64,000 nt of DNA from Agreia sp. COWG (GTDB taxonomy: Bacteria; Actinomycetota; Actinomycetes; Actinomycetales; Microbacteriaceae): NCBI RefSeq assembly GCF_904528075.1, contig NZ_LR882035.1, positions 2,356,001-2,420,000 on the forward strand, written 5' to 3'. This document shows positions 36,790 to 45,945 of this stretch, piece after piece. How positions within the stretch are numbered: position 1 is the stretch's first letter; the number at the start of each line of letters is the position of its first letter. The translations under genes were made by a program, and so were the position numbers. A model generated the notes under the pieces. That model did no database searches, was not told the origin of the DNA, and was given only the letters and a program-made list of their open reading frames with translations.

Positions 36790-37938
36790 TCAGGTCGACT
36801 GCACCCGCTCGACGACTCGAACGACCTGTGCGTACAGAGGATGGGACGAGTCGAGCCCGGTGAGCTGCTCTGTCACGTCAGTCGCAGACGCGCTAGCGAG
36901 CAACTGCTTGAGCTCGACGCTCTGCGCGTCTTCGGGAAGATCGAAGCGCAGAGCGGCGCCGACGGCACCGAGAAGCGCATCGGGCACGATCCCGCGCTCG
37001 GCCAGCTCGGCCGCCGGCCCGATGAACCGCTCGTGACGACCCAGCTTGCGCACCGGCTGCCGACCCACCCTCGCGGGCGTATCCGGAAGGAATGGATTGG
37101 CGAAGCGCGTCAGGTTCTTCTGAACGTACGCCTCCTGCGCCTCGGGATCGAAGTCGTACTTCGCGACGAGCAGAGTCTTCGTTTCCTCGAGTACGGCGGC
37201 GACCCTGGCGAACACCGTGGGGTTCTCCATCGCTTCGGAAAGCGTCTCGGCGCCCTCGATGAACCCGAAGTACGCGGTCGTGGCGTGGCCGGTATTGACG
37301 GTGAAGAGCTTGCGCTCGATGTAGGGTGCCAGGTCATCGACGAAGTGCGCCTCGCCGATGGCGGGAAGGGCACCGCCGAAGGGGCCGGACTCGATGGCCC
37401 ATTCGAAGAAGTCCTCCACCGTGACGTCGAGACCGGCGTCGGCCGCCTGACCGGGCACGATGCGGTCGACCGCGGTGTTGGCGAAGACCGCACGATCGTC
37501 GATCGAGGCGAGCGCCTCGCTGTCGAGCCCGGCGACGATCTCCTGGTTCAGAAGATCCGTGGCGTTGATCGCGTTCTCGCAGGCCATCACGGCGAGCGGC
37601 GACAGGGATGCGTCGCGCGCGTTGATCGCCTTTGCGATCAGTGGCGCGACGAAGCGAAGGATGTTCGGCCCGACCGCGGTCGTCACGATGTCTGCCGATG
37701 CGATCTCGGCGACAACCTCGGCCTCGTGCGTAGACGAGTTCAGAGCACGGTAGTTGTCCACCGTCCAGGTCTTCGAGTTCGCACCGACCTCGTGCACCGT
37801 GTAGCTGGGCGTGCTCGCCAGTGAGTCGATGAGCTCGGCGTTCACATCGGCGAAGACGACCTCGTAACCCGCATTGTGCAGGATGAGTCCGACGAAGCCG
37901 CGGCCGATGTTGCCGGCACCGAAGTGGACGGCCTTCAC
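36790..37938 (-). CDS. mtlD: Mannitol-1-phosphate 5-dehydrogenase
   Basis: Oxidises the mannitol-1-phosphate delivered by the PTS to fructose-6-phosphate with NAD+. It has 382 residues: N-terminal Rossmann motif [43 protein letters not shown] and the C-terminal domain with [12 protein letters not shown]. The start is GTG at 37938, overlapping the mtlF stop (GTGA). It is the last gene of the mannitol cluster. Confidence 0.96.
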   Translation of the reverse strand: MKAVHFGAGNIGRGFVGLILHNAGYEVVFADVNAELIDSLASTPSYTVHEVGANSKTWTVDNYRALNSSTHEAEVVAEIASADIVTTAVGPNILRFVAPLIAKAINARDASLSPLAVMACENAINATDLLNQEIVAGLDSEALASIDDRAVFANTAVDRIVPGQAADAGLDVTVEDFFEWAIESGPFGGALPAIGEAHFVDDLAPYIERKLFTVNTGHATTAYFGFIEGAETLSEAMENPTVFARVAAVLEETKTLLVAKYDFDPEAQEAYVQKNLTRFANPFLPDTPARVGRQPVRKLGRHERFIGPAAELAERGIVPDALLGAVGAALRFDLPEDAQSVELKQLLASASATDVTEQLTGLDSSHPLYAQVVRVVERVQST

Positions 37939-38372
37939 TCGTTCACCTCGGACAGCAGGGCATAGAGAGCGTCGCGATCCGGGGCATCCAGAAGTCTCTG
38001 CACGTCGTCCTCGTCACTGAAGATGATGGCGATCTTCGACAGGATGTCGAGGTGGCCATTGTCCTTGCCCGCGATCCCGACGACGAAGCGAACCTCGTTG
38101 CCCTCCCAGTCGATGGGGGTGTCATAACGCACGAACGACAGACCCGAGGAGAGGATCGTGTCCTTGCCCTCGTTGGTGCCGTGAGGGATGGCGAGGAAGT
38201 TGCCCATGTAGGTCGAGACGCTGGTCTCGCGCTCCAGCATGTAGCCGACGTATTCCGGAGTGACGGCACGTGCCTTCACAAGGATGGCGGCCGCCTCACG
38301 AATGGCGTCTTCCTTGGTGGTGGCGGTGCCGCCGACACTGATGGATTCCAGGTTCAGGACGTTGTCGCTCAT
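37935..38372 (-). CDS. mtlF: PTS mannitol-specific enzyme IIA
   Basis: A 145-residue EIIA of the mannitol/fructose family. The phosphorylated histidine is His64 in [14 protein letters not shown]. It passes phosphate from HPr to the IIB domain of MtlA. The ATG is at 38372. It is separated from mtlA by 154 nt containing two hairpins and overlaps mtlD by 4 nt. Confidence 0.95.
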   Translation of the reverse strand: MSDNVLNLESISVGGTATTKEDAIREAAAILVKARAVTPEYVGYMLERETSVSTYMGNFLAIPHGTNEGKDTILSSGLSFVRYDTPIDWEGNEVRFVVGIAGKDNGHLDILSKIAIIFSDEDDVQRLLDAPDRDALYALLSEVNE

Positions 38373-38421
38373 GTCTTCCTCGTCTTCGTAGCGTGAAGGA
38401 TGTAACTGCAGGTATGTCTAT

Positions 38422-38439
38422 GGAGGGGGGAGCCCCTCC
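38422..38439 (-). other. Small hairpin between mtlA and mtlF
   Basis: GGAGGGG (38422-38428) and CCCCTCC (38433-38439), perfect 7-bp arms with a 4-nt loop, about 50 nt before mtlF. Confidence 0.5.
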
Positions 38440-38441
38440 TT

Positions 38442-38500
38442 CACAGGGCCAGCCCGGTCGCCGGAGCACTAGTGCTCCGACGACCGGGGGCGTCCCTGTG
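38442..38500 (-). other. Long palindrome between mtlA and mtlF
   Basis: Nested arms: CACAGGG/CCCTGTG outermost, CCCGGTCG (38453-38460)/CGACCGGG (38481-38488), and the 18-nt palindrome CGGAGCACTAGTGCTCCG at the centre. There is no T-run, so it is probably an mRNA-stabilising or processing structure that sets the mtlA:mtlF-mtlD ratio. Confidence 0.7.
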
Positions 38501-38526
38501 GGGTGATGCGTGGTGGTGCTGTTGGG

Positions 38527-40080
38527 TTACGGCTGCGTGTGCTGCGCCGCGACCCGATTGACGACCTCGTCGTACTTGGGGCTGTTCATGAAGTTGTCCA
38601 CCGACACGTGCTCTGCGCCGGGGGTCTTCTGCCTGGCCCTGTCGGTGAGGTCCTTGTGGGTGATCACCAGGTCGACGTCGTCGCTGAGGTTGGCGATGGC
38701 GACGTTGGTCACGTTCACGTCGGTCACGCCTGCCTTCTTGAGCTTGTTCCGCAGCACGGATGCACCCATGGCGCTCGATCCCATGCCCGCATCGCAGGCG
38801 AAGACGATGTTCTGCAGGCGGGTGTCGAGGGCGACCCCGGCCTGCGCGCCTTCCGTGCTGGCGTCCGCACCGAGGAGGGATCCGACGCGGCTCTCGCCAC
38901 CCTTGTTCCCTGCGTTCTTCGCCACGGCTGCGGCCAGCGCATCTTCGCCGGCGGCCTCGGCCGCCAGATCTTTCTTACGACTGGCGCGCAGGATGATCGA
39001 CGCGACGAGGAAGGTGACGGCAGCCGAGAGGATGACCGAGAGGATCACGCCTATGTAGCTGTCAGACGCGGTTTGGGCGATGATCGCGATGATGCTGCCA
39101 GGCGCAGCCGGCGCACGGAGGCCGGTGTGCATCAGCATGTTCGTGGTGACGCCGGTCATGCCACCCGCGATGAGGGCGATGATGAGACTCGGCTTCATCA
39201 GTGCGTAGGGGAAGTAGATCTCGTGGATTCCGCCGAAGAACTGGATGACGGCGGCACCCGGTGCCGAGGCACGGGCCGCACCGATACCGAAGACGACGAA
39301 GGCGAGCAGAAGACCGACACCGGGGCCGGGGTTCGCCTCGAGCAGGAAGAGGATGCTCTTGCCGTCGGTGCTCGCCTGCTCGACACCGAGGGGGGTCAAG
39401 ACGCCGTGGTTGATGGCGTTGTTCAGGAAGAAGACCTTGGCCGGCTCGATGATGATGCTCGTGAGCGGCAGCAGATTGGTGTCGACGAGCCAGCCCACGG
39501 CGCCACCGAGGACGGTCATCACGCCGTTGACGAACCAGGCGATGGGGTAGAAGCCCGCCAGCAGCAGGACGAAGCCCCAGATGCCGGCGGAGAACATGTT
39601 GACGAGCATCTCGAAGCCGGGCTTGATCTTGCCGTCCCAGAGCTTGTCGAGCGCCTTCATGGAGTACGCCGCGATCGGAGCCATGATCATCGCGCCGATG
39701 AACATGTGGATCGTGCCGAGGGGGGCAGCGTTCGGGTCGGCAGCGAGAGCGTCAGCGTTGAACTGCGCGATCAGGCTGTCGGAACCGGTGATGACACCCA
39801 TCAGCGCGATCGAGGCGACGATGGCGCCCCGCACACCGTAGACGATGTGGCCGCCGGTGTAGGCGATGAGGATCGGCAGCAGGTAGTGGATGAACGGACC
39901 GACCACCGTGGAGAGCTGTTCGTTGGGCAGCCATCCCACGTCGATGAACAGGGCCGTCAGGAGCCCCCAGGCGATCAGGGCGGGAATGGCCGGCATGACC
40001 ATGCCGGAGAGGAAGGTGCCGACCTTCTGGACGCCGACGCGGAGCCCTCCCTCTGTCTTCGTTTCAGACACCGTTGTCAT
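38527..40080 (-). CDS. mtlA: PTS mannitol transporter enzyme IICB
   Basis: A 517-residue fusion. The IIC membrane domain (about residues 1-365) has MPAIPALIAWGLLTALFID, HYLLPILIAYTGG and IHEIYFPYALMKP. A linker of about 50 residues leads to the IIB domain with the phosphocysteine Cys429 in VFACDAGMGSSAMG. No IIA domain is fused; mtlF supplies it. It imports mannitol as mannitol-1-phosphate. The ATG is at 40080, 75 nt after ptsI. Confidence 0.96.
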   Translation of the reverse strand: MTTVSETKTEGGLRVGVQKVGTFLSGMVMPAIPALIAWGLLTALFIDVGWLPNEQLSTVVGPFIHYLLPILIAYTGGHIVYGVRGAIVASIALMGVITGSDSLIAQFNADALAADPNAAPLGTIHMFIGAMIMAPIAAYSMKALDKLWDGKIKPGFEMLVNMFSAGIWGFVLLLAGFYPIAWFVNGVMTVLGGAVGWLVDTNLLPLTSIIIEPAKVFFLNNAINHGVLTPLGVEQASTDGKSILFLLEANPGPGVGLLLAFVVFGIGAARASAPGAAVIQFFGGIHEIYFPYALMKPSLIIALIAGGMTGVTTNMLMHTGLRAPAAPGSIIAIIAQTASDSYIGVILSVILSAAVTFLVASIILRASRKKDLAAEAAGEDALAAAVAKNAGNKGGESRVGSLLGADASTEGAQAGVALDTRLQNIVFACDAGMGSSAMGASVLRNKLKKAGVTDVNVTNVAIANLSDDVDLVITHKDLTDRARQKTPGAEHVSVDNFMNSPKYDEVVNRVAAQHTQP

Positions 40081-40131
40081 TAGTGTTTCTCCGTTTTCTC
40101 TGTGGTTGGTTGTGCTTGTTCGGGTGTGATT

Positions 40132-40155
40132 GGTGCGGGTGGTGCGGGTGGTGCG
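40132..40155. repeat. Short tandem repeat before mtlA
   Basis: About 2.7 copies of the 9-mer GGTGCGGGT, directly after the ptsI stop in the ptsI-mtlA gap. Confidence 0.6.
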
Positions 40156-41808
40156 TTATGAGGATGCGCTGGCGGACACCGCGGCGCGGGCCTCCATCGC
40201 ACTGTTGGCCTTGAGGGCCAGTTCGGCGAAATGCTGCGCTTGCTCGATCGTGTAGAGCCGCAACTCAGCGCGCACGTCGGCCAGCGCGGCCGGCGACATC
40301 GACAGGCTCGTGGCGCCGAGACCCACGAGAACGACGGCCAGCAGCGGGTCGGCCGCGGCCTCGCCGCAGATCCCCACGGGCTTGCCGAGCGCGGCTCCCG
40401 CCTTGCCGACCTCTCCGACGAGGCGGAGTACGGCGGGGTGCCACGGATCCTGGAAGGAGGCGACGCTGCCGAGGAGTCGATCGGCGGCCAGCGTGTACTG
40501 GGTGAGGTCGTTCGTTCCGATCGACGCGAAGTCCGCGTCGACCAGGATCCGGTCGGCGAGAAGCGCAGAGGAGGGAACCTCGATCATGACGCCGGCGGTC
40601 TTGAGACCGACCTCTCTGGCGATGGACGTGAAGTACCGGGTCTCCTCGAGCGTGGACACCATCGGCGCCATCACCCATACGTCGGCCGTGTTCTCGGCCT
40701 CGGCATTCCGGATGGCCGTGAGCTGGTCGCGCAGGATCTGCTCGTTGGCGCGCAGTGCCCGTAGGCCTCGCAGCCCCAGTGCCGGGTTCTCCTCCGGAGC
40801 ATCGTTCAAGAAGCTCAGCGGCTTGTCGGCACCGGCATCCAGCGCCCGGACCACGACCTTCTTGCCCGGGAATGCAGCAAAGAGGGCGGAGTACTGGCTC
40901 TGCTGGTCTGCCACCGTGGGAGCTGATGAGGAGTCGAGGAAAAGGAATTCGGTGCGGAAGAGCCCGACACCCTCGGCCCCGAGCTCCACAGCCTCTGCCG
41001 CACCCTTGGCGGAGCCGAGGTTGGCGAGCAGGGGGATGGCGGTGTCATCGGCGAGGCGACCGGGGCCGGCCGGAGCGTTGGCGAGGGATGCCCGCTCTTG
41101 GATAGCGATCTTGGCTTTGAACCGCTCGTCCTCGTTCGGGTCGACGGTCACGATGCCGGTCGTCGCATCGACGATGACGGTTGTTCCGTTCGGGATGTCG
41201 AGCGCTCCCGCGACGCCGACGACAGCGACGATCGACTTCTCCCTGGCGAGGATCGCGGTGTGCGAGGTGGGTCCGCCGTCGCTCGTGACGAGCCCCAGCA
41301 CCTTGTCGAGGTTGAGCAGAGCAGTGTCGGCCGGAGCCAGGTCGCGCGCTACAAGGATGAACTGGTGCTCGGGGTCGGGAACGCCGGGCGCCTCGACTCC
41401 CTGCAGCTGTGCGACGACGCGCTGGGAGACGTCGTCGAGGTCGGTCGCCCGCTCCCCCATGTAGCCGCCCATGCTCACGAGCAGGTCACGGAAGCTCGCG
41501 AATGCCTCGAAGACCGCCCGCTCGGCTGTCTTGCCCGACTGCAGTCGAGCCTTGACATCGTCGGAGAGCGTCGGGTCCTCAGCCATGAACGCCTGGGCCT
41601 CGAGCACGTCTTTGGCGGAGCCACCGGCCCGTTCACCTCGCGCACGGATGCTCGCGGCGGTGGCTGCGAGCGCGACGGCCGCCCGCTCCTTCTCGGCGAC
41701 GACGGTCAGCGCCGACGGCGCATCCTGCGGTTCGGGAAGCGGCGCCGGCATCTGCAATATCGTGCCCATCGAGATGCCCCGACCGATGCCCACTCCGTTG
41801 AAGGTCAT
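40156..41808 (-). CDS. ptsI: Phosphoenolpyruvate-protein phosphotransferase (PTS enzyme I)
   Basis: A 550-residue EI that moves phosphate from PEP to HPr. The phosphohistidine is His183 in GGPTSHTAILARE. The PEP-binding barrel has GVGLFRTEFLFLD, RALDAGADKPL and the C-terminal GICGEAAADP. The ATG is at 41808, 12 nt after ptsH. It is the general PTS enzyme, but here encoded inside the mannitol cluster. Confidence 0.97.
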   Translation of the reverse strand: MTFNGVGIGRGISMGTILQMPAPLPEPQDAPSALTVVAEKERAAVALAATAASIRARGERAGGSAKDVLEAQAFMAEDPTLSDDVKARLQSGKTAERAVFEAFASFRDLLVSMGGYMGERATDLDDVSQRVVAQLQGVEAPGVPDPEHQFILVARDLAPADTALLNLDKVLGLVTSDGGPTSHTAILAREKSIVAVVGVAGALDIPNGTTVIVDATTGIVTVDPNEDERFKAKIAIQERASLANAPAGPGRLADDTAIPLLANLGSAKGAAEAVELGAEGVGLFRTEFLFLDSSSAPTVADQQSQYSALFAAFPGKKVVVRALDAGADKPLSFLNDAPEENPALGLRGLRALRANEQILRDQLTAIRNAEAENTADVWVMAPMVSTLEETRYFTSIAREVGLKTAGVMIEVPSSALLADRILVDADFASIGTNDLTQYTLAADRLLGSVASFQDPWHPAVLRLVGEVGKAGAALGKPVGICGEAAADPLLAVVLVGLGATSLSMSPAALADVRAELRLYTIEQAQHFAELALKANSAMEARAAVSASASS

Positions 41809-41820
41809 GATCGCGGTCGC

Positions 41821-42087
41821 CTAGGCGGCGTCGTGGTCGGTGGAGAGGATTCCGGCGAGCTCGTCGAGCACGGCCTCGGCATTGTCGCCGTCGACAGAGA
41901 GGGTCACCTCGTCGTTGTGATCGATGCCCAGCGAGATGACGCCGAGGATGCTGGCGGCGTTCACCGTCTGCTCGCCCTTGGTGAGCTGCACAGGAACTCC
42001 TGCCTTCGCGGCGGCCTGCGTGAACAGCGAGGCGGGTCGGGCATGCAGCCCGTGCGACGAGGCGATGGTGACGGTACGTTCGGCCAT
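41821..42087 (-). CDS. ptsH: Phosphocarrier protein HPr
   Basis: An 88-residue HPr. The phosphohistidine is His15 in SSHGLHARPAS. The region corresponding to the regulatory serine of Firmicutes HPr is AASILGVISLG (Ser46 present). It carries phosphate from EI to EIIA proteins. The ATG is at 42087 with AAGGAG upstream. Confidence 0.97.
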   Translation of the reverse strand: MAERTVTIASSHGLHARPASLFTQAAAKAGVPVQLTKGEQTVNAASILGVISLGIDHNDEVTLSVDGDNAEAVLDELAGILSTDHDAA

Positions 42088-42138
42088 GATTTCTCCTTGG
42101 GGTGCAACTTGTGTGTTCTGTCTGACGAAATGCGTCGG

Positions 42139-42447
42139 TCAGGGGGACGTGAGGCTGAGCACGAGGTCGAGGGCGACGTCTTCGCCACCGCGGTCGAATA
42201 CATCCGCGGGCAGCAGCGCACTCGACACACCCGCCGTCGCCGCCAGTGAGTGCAGGGCACTGAACTGCCCGGCGAGATGGGGTCCGACGAGCAAAACATC
42301 CACGGTGAACAGTCGCTGTTGCAGACCCGTCGTACCGGATGCCGACACGATGGCGTCGATGTCGCGGTTGCGGGCGGCGGTGCGGATGCGATGCGCGAGG
42401 AATGTGCTCGATGCACCGGCACCGCAGACAACCAGCACTCTGTGCAT
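42139..42447 (-). CDS. Orphan PTS enzyme IIB-like protein
   Basis: A 102-residue protein of the small EIIB fold. The phosphocysteine is Cys8 in VLVVCGAGASSTFLAHRI, and VDVLLVGPHLAGQ matches the lactose/cellobiose-type IIB. No cognate IIA or IIC is next to it. It is the first gene of the reverse-strand PTS cluster. It could serve a transporter elsewhere or act as a regulatory phospho-switch for the divergent regulator. The ATG follows AAGGAGG. Confidence 0.8.
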   Translation of the reverse strand: MHRVLVVCGAGASSTFLAHRIRTAARNRDIDAIVSASGTTGLQQRLFTVDVLLVGPHLAGQFSALHSLAATAGVSSALLPADVFDRGGEDVALDLVLSLTSP

Positions 42448-42524
42448 CCTCGCCTCCTTGCGATCGATATCAATCCTCGCGGATCAACCACTGTTTGGGG
42501 AACGGATCGGCCCCAGAAACCTTT

Positions 42525-42550
42525 CCGCTGGGCAGGAAGGCGCCCAGCGG
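42525..42550. promoter_or_regulatory. Palindrome in the divergent PTS/regulator intergenic region
   Basis: CCGCTGGGC (42525-42533) and GCCCAGCGG (42542-42550), perfect 9-bp arms with an 8-nt spacer. It ends 4 nt before the TAGTCT box of the regulator gene. Operator candidate. Confidence 0.45.
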
Positions 42551-42554
42551 CACC

Positions 42555-42560
42555 TAGTCT
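42555..42560 (+). promoter_or_regulatory. Putative -10 box of the PRD regulator gene
   Basis: TAGTCT, predicted 5' UTR about 39 nt; no good -35, consistent with activator dependence. Confidence 0.35.
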
Positions 42561-42605
42561 GGACGTGTCCCGGAACAGCTGAGAACAGGGGCGGGAGCGA
42601 CCAGC

Positions 42606-44519
42606 ATGAACCACAAATACGAACGCCTCTTGGACTACCTGTCCCAGGCGGACGGATGGGTGACCGCTGCGGAACTCGCCGACCGCCTCGGGGTAACGAC
42701 ACGAAGTGTCCGCAGCTATGTGACCGCAGCGAAGGCCGCGTCGCATCCGCACGAGACGATCCAGTCGGGCGTGCTCGGCTACCGCGTGAATAGAGAGGCG
42801 CTCGTCGCCTCGCGCGCCGAAGGCAAGGACTACGAGCCCGATACGCCGAGGGACCGGCTGTACCAGCTCATCCGGCTGCTCGGCAGGACGCCGGAAGGCC
42901 TGGATGCGCGGAGCCTCGCGACCAGACTGTTCGTCAGCGACTCGACCATCGAGCAGGATCTGCGCAAGGTGAAGCAGTTGGTGGAGGCAGACGACCTCGC
43001 ACTCGTGCGGCGAGGAAGCCTGGTCTCGCTCGTAGGCTCGGAGGCGAGTCACCGGCGTCTGCTGAGCCGTATGTTCCGCGAGGAGAGCGCACAGGGCTTT
43101 CTCGAGCTCGAGCAGGTGCAGCGGGAGTTCGAGACGTCGAATCTCGGCGGGTTCAAAACCGAGCTGATCGGGATGCTCGACGATCACGGCTACTTCGTGA
43201 ACGAATACGGCATCAACAACGTGCTGCTTCATCTCATGATCGCCCTCGATAGGCGAGGCCGTGACCAGGCGGGCGCCATATCGGTGGCCCAGACATCGCC
43301 CAGGGTCGCAGAGATCGCCGCGGCCCTGTCCGGCCTCGTCGTGCGTCACTTCGATGCCTCGCTCACCTCGGGTGACCTCGACTACCTCGCCCTGCTCCTC
43401 ACCACCCGGGTTCTCACCCCCGGGCATGACGAGAGCACTCCGGAGGTGGTCGAGAACTACGTCGACGAGGCCGTGCTCGCGAGCATCCGCGAGATCGTCG
43501 AACAGGTTCGACAGGAGTACCTCGTCGACCTGGCCGACGAGGAGTTCATGGTGCGGCTCTCACTGCACGTGCGCAACCTGGTGGCGAGGGCGAAAGACAA
43601 CGCCTACTCTGCCAACCCGCTGACGCAGTCGATGAAGACCTCCTACCCCATGATCTACGAGTTGTCGGTCTTCATCGCGAGCGAGCTCCAGCGGCGATCC
43701 GCGATTCACATCAACGACGACGAGATCGCCTTCATTGCGCTCCATGTCGGGTCGTACCTCGACAGGCGGCAGCGGCGGGGCGACAGGCTTCGCTGCGCCG
43801 TCGTCTGCCCCAACTACTACGACATGCACGACACTCTCACGAAGCGCATCGAGCAGGTCTTCGGCGACGAACTCGACGTGGCGATCGTGATCACGCGCAC
43901 CGATGTCGACTGGGCCGACCTCGACGCCGATCTCGTCTTGACCACCATCGCCTCACGGGTGCCGCGAGACAACGAGGTCGTCATCCAGCCATTCCTCACC
44001 GACAACGACATCGACACCGTTCGCCTTGCCATCACCCGCGCGCGCCGCCATGCCAAACGAATGAAGATCAAAGACGATCTACTGCTCTATTTCGACGATG
44101 CCCTGTTTTTCCGTGAGCTGCACGCATCGAGCGAGGTCGAGATGATCGAGACGCTCGGCCGACGCATGATCGAACACGGAGTCATCGATCAGTCCTACCT
44201 CGACAAGGCGGTGGAGCGGGAGCTCATGTCATCGACGGCGTTCACCGACAGCATCGCGGTGCCGCACGCGATGACCATGACGGCTGCGCGCACCTCCATC
44301 GCGATCGTCATCAACGACTCGGCAATGAACTGGGGCGACAACCGCGTGAACATGATCGCGTTCATCGCCTTCGCGGCCGCTGGACGCGACTCGTTCCAGG
44401 AGGTCTTCGACCAGTTCGTCGAGGTGTTCTCCGACCGCGAGGACGTGCAGCGCATCATCAAGCGTGCCACCGATTTTCCGAGCTTCATCGAGGAGCTCGT
44501 TCACCTGATGGACAAGTAG
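42606..44519 (+). CDS. PRD-containing transcriptional activator of the mannitol PTS (MtlR-like)
   Basis: A 637-residue modular regulator. N-terminal winged helices (DGWVTAAELADRLGVTTRSVRSYV and a second HTH, DARSLATRLFVSDSTIEQDL) bind DNA. Two PRD domains follow: NEYGINNVLLHLMIAL and INDDEIAFIALHVGSYLDRR, each with a candidate phosphohistidine. Then comes an EIIB-like domain with a cysteine at about residue 400 (RCAVVCPNYYD). The C-terminal EIIA-like domain has SIAVPHAM (His at about 554). This is the layout of MtlR/LicR-type activators controlled by HPr and EIIB phosphorylation. It is divergent from the PTS cluster. Its stop is 2 nt from the convergent map stop. Confidence 0.88.
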   Translation: MNHKYERLLDYLSQADGWVTAAELADRLGVTTRSVRSYVTAAKAASHPHETIQSGVLGYRVNREALVASRAEGKDYEPDTPRDRLYQLIRLLGRTPEGLDARSLATRLFVSDSTIEQDLRKVKQLVEADDLALVRRGSLVSLVGSEASHRRLLSRMFREESAQGFLELEQVQREFETSNLGGFKTELIGMLDDHGYFVNEYGINNVLLHLMIALDRRGRDQAGAISVAQTSPRVAEIAAALSGLVVRHFDASLTSGDLDYLALLLTTRVLTPGHDESTPEVVENYVDEAVLASIREIVEQVRQEYLVDLADEEFMVRLSLHVRNLVARAKDNAYSANPLTQSMKTSYPMIYELSVFIASELQRRSAIHINDDEIAFIALHVGSYLDRRQRRGDRLRCAVVCPNYYDMHDTLTKRIEQVFGDELDVAIVITRTDVDWADLDADLVLTTIASRVPRDNEVVIQPFLTDNDIDTVRLAITRARRHAKRMKIKDDLLLYFDDALFFRELHASSEVEMIETLGRRMIEHGVIDQSYLDKAVERELMSSTAFTDSIAVPHAMTMTAARTSIAIVINDSAMNWGDNRVNMIAFIAFAAAGRDSFQEVFDQFVEVFSDREDVQRIIKRATDFPSFIEELVHLMDK

Positions 44520-44521
44520 CC

Positions 44522-45352
44522 CTAAGGGATAGGAGTCGGGGTCACACCGAACGGTGCCAGGCCCGCTGCTCCCCCGTCGTGAGCGGTGGTCACCCAGATG
44601 CCGTCGGCGTGAACGGCTACCGAGTGCTCCCAGTGCGCCGACATGCTGCCGTCCGCCGTGGCGACTGTCCAGTCGTCGTCTCGGACCACGGTCTCGATGC
44701 TGCCGAGGGTGACCATCGGCTCGATGGCCACCACCAGGCCGGGGCGCACGTCGGGGCCCTTGGCTCGCACCCGATAATTGAACACGGGCGGAGCCTCATG
44801 CATGCTGCGGCCGATGCCGTGCCCGATGTAGTCGGTCAGAATGCCGTAGGTGCCTGCGTCTTCGATGTACTCCTCGATCGCATCGCCCACCTCGTTGAGG
44901 TGACGGGCGCTGCTCAGACGCGCTATGCCCGCCCACAGCGAGCCCTCGGTCGCATCGGAGAGGCGCTGCCTTCGTGCGACCTCGTCGGGACGCGTCTCGT
45001 CGGGCAGCACCACGGTGAAGGCGGAGTCGCCGTTCCACCCGTTGACCTCGGCGCCGTTGTCGATAGACACGATGTCGCCGGGCTGAAGCACTCGCGCACC
45101 CGGAATACCGTGCACGACATCGTCGTTGACCGACGCACAGATGGTGTGCCGATAGCCGGGAACGAGTTTGAAGTTAGAAATCCCCCCTCGTTCGAGAATC
45201 ACCGCCTCTGCGATGGCGTCGAGCTCGAGAGTGGTGATGCCGGGCCGGATGGCCGCACGCACCGCGTCGAGGCTCGCCGCGGTCACGACCCCGGGCTCCA
45301 CCATGAGACGGAGCTCTGCGGGGCTCTTGTAGATATTTTTGCGAAAGCTCAT
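44522..45352 (-). CDS. map: Type I methionine aminopeptidase
   Basis: A 276-residue dimetal enzyme that removes initiator methionine. Ligands are visible in [14 protein letters not shown] (two Asp), [12 protein letters not shown] (His), VAIEPM (Glu) and HWEHSVAV (Glu). The ATG at 45352 overlaps the adk stop (ATGA). It ends the secY-adk-map set; the gene expected next in this order, infA, is displaced by the mannitol cluster. Confidence 0.97.
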   Translation of the reverse strand: MSFRKNIYKSPAELRLMVEPGVVTAASLDAVRAAIRPGITTLELDAIAEAVILERGGISNFKLVPGYRHTICASVNDDVVHGIPGARVLQPGDIVSIDNGAEVNGWNGDSAFTVVLPDETRPDEVARRQRLSDATEGSLWAGIARLSSARHLNEVGDAIEEYIEDAGTYGILTDYIGHGIGRSMHEAPPVFNYRVRAKGPDVRPGLVVAIEPMVTLGSIETVVRDDDWTVATADGSMSAHWEHSVAVHADGIWVTTAHDGGAAGLAPFGVTPTPIP

Positions 45353-45945
45353 CGATTGGCGAGCGCTGTGACGATGCGCTCCGTGACCTCGTCGACGTGC
45401 CCGAGGGCGTCGACGACCACGACCAGTCCGCGGTCGGCGTAGACGTCGATCAGCGGCGCCGTCTGCTCGGCATAGACCTGCTGCCGGTGGCGCAACACCT
45501 CTTCGGTGTCGTCGGCGCGACCCTCGACGAGCGCGCGCTTGCGCAAGCGCTCGACGACCTCGTCGACATCGGCCACGAGCTGGATCACGGCGTCGAGGCG
45601 CGCCCCGGACTCGTGGAGGATGCGGTCGAGCTCGCCGACCTGCTCCGTCGTTCGCGGGTAACCGTCGAGCAGAAAGCCGACCTCGACATCTGGCTGGAGA
45701 AGCCTGTCGCGGACGAGTTCATTGGTGAGCTCGTCCGGCACGTACGAACCGGACTCGACGATCTGCTGGACCTTCTGGCCCAACTCCGTTCCGTCTTTGA
45801 TGTTCGCACGGAAGATGTCGCCGGTCGAGATTGCGGGGATGCCGTAGATCTCGGCGAGCTTCGCCGCCTGCGTGCCCTTGCCCGCTCCGGGAGGACCGAT
45901 GATCAGCAGCCGCACGGTAGCCGTCGCCGTGTCGACCGCGGTCAT
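45349..45945 (-). CDS. adk: Adenylate kinase
   Basis: A 198-residue AMP/ATP phosphotransferase. The P-loop is [10 protein letters not shown] (17-26). DGYPRT and the short LID segment (no zinc fingers) mark the short form. The ATG at 45945 overlaps the secY stop (ATGA). The frame stays open far upstream inside secY, but the coupled start gives the family length. Confidence 0.96.
   Translation of the reverse strand: MTAVDTATATVRLLIIGPPGAGKGTQAAKLAEIYGIPAISTGDIFRANIKDGTELGQKVQQIVESGSYVPDELTNELVRDRLLQPDVEVGFLLDGYPRTTEQVGELDRILHESGARLDAVIQLVADVDEVVERLRKRALVEGRADDTEEVLRHRQQVYAEQTAPLIDVYADRGLVVVVDALGHVDEVTERIVTALANR

Noticed and set aside
40132..40155. The GGTGCGGGT repeats as a CRISPR or regulatory array.
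   Set aside because: Under three 9-nt units, no spacers; most likely simple sequence.
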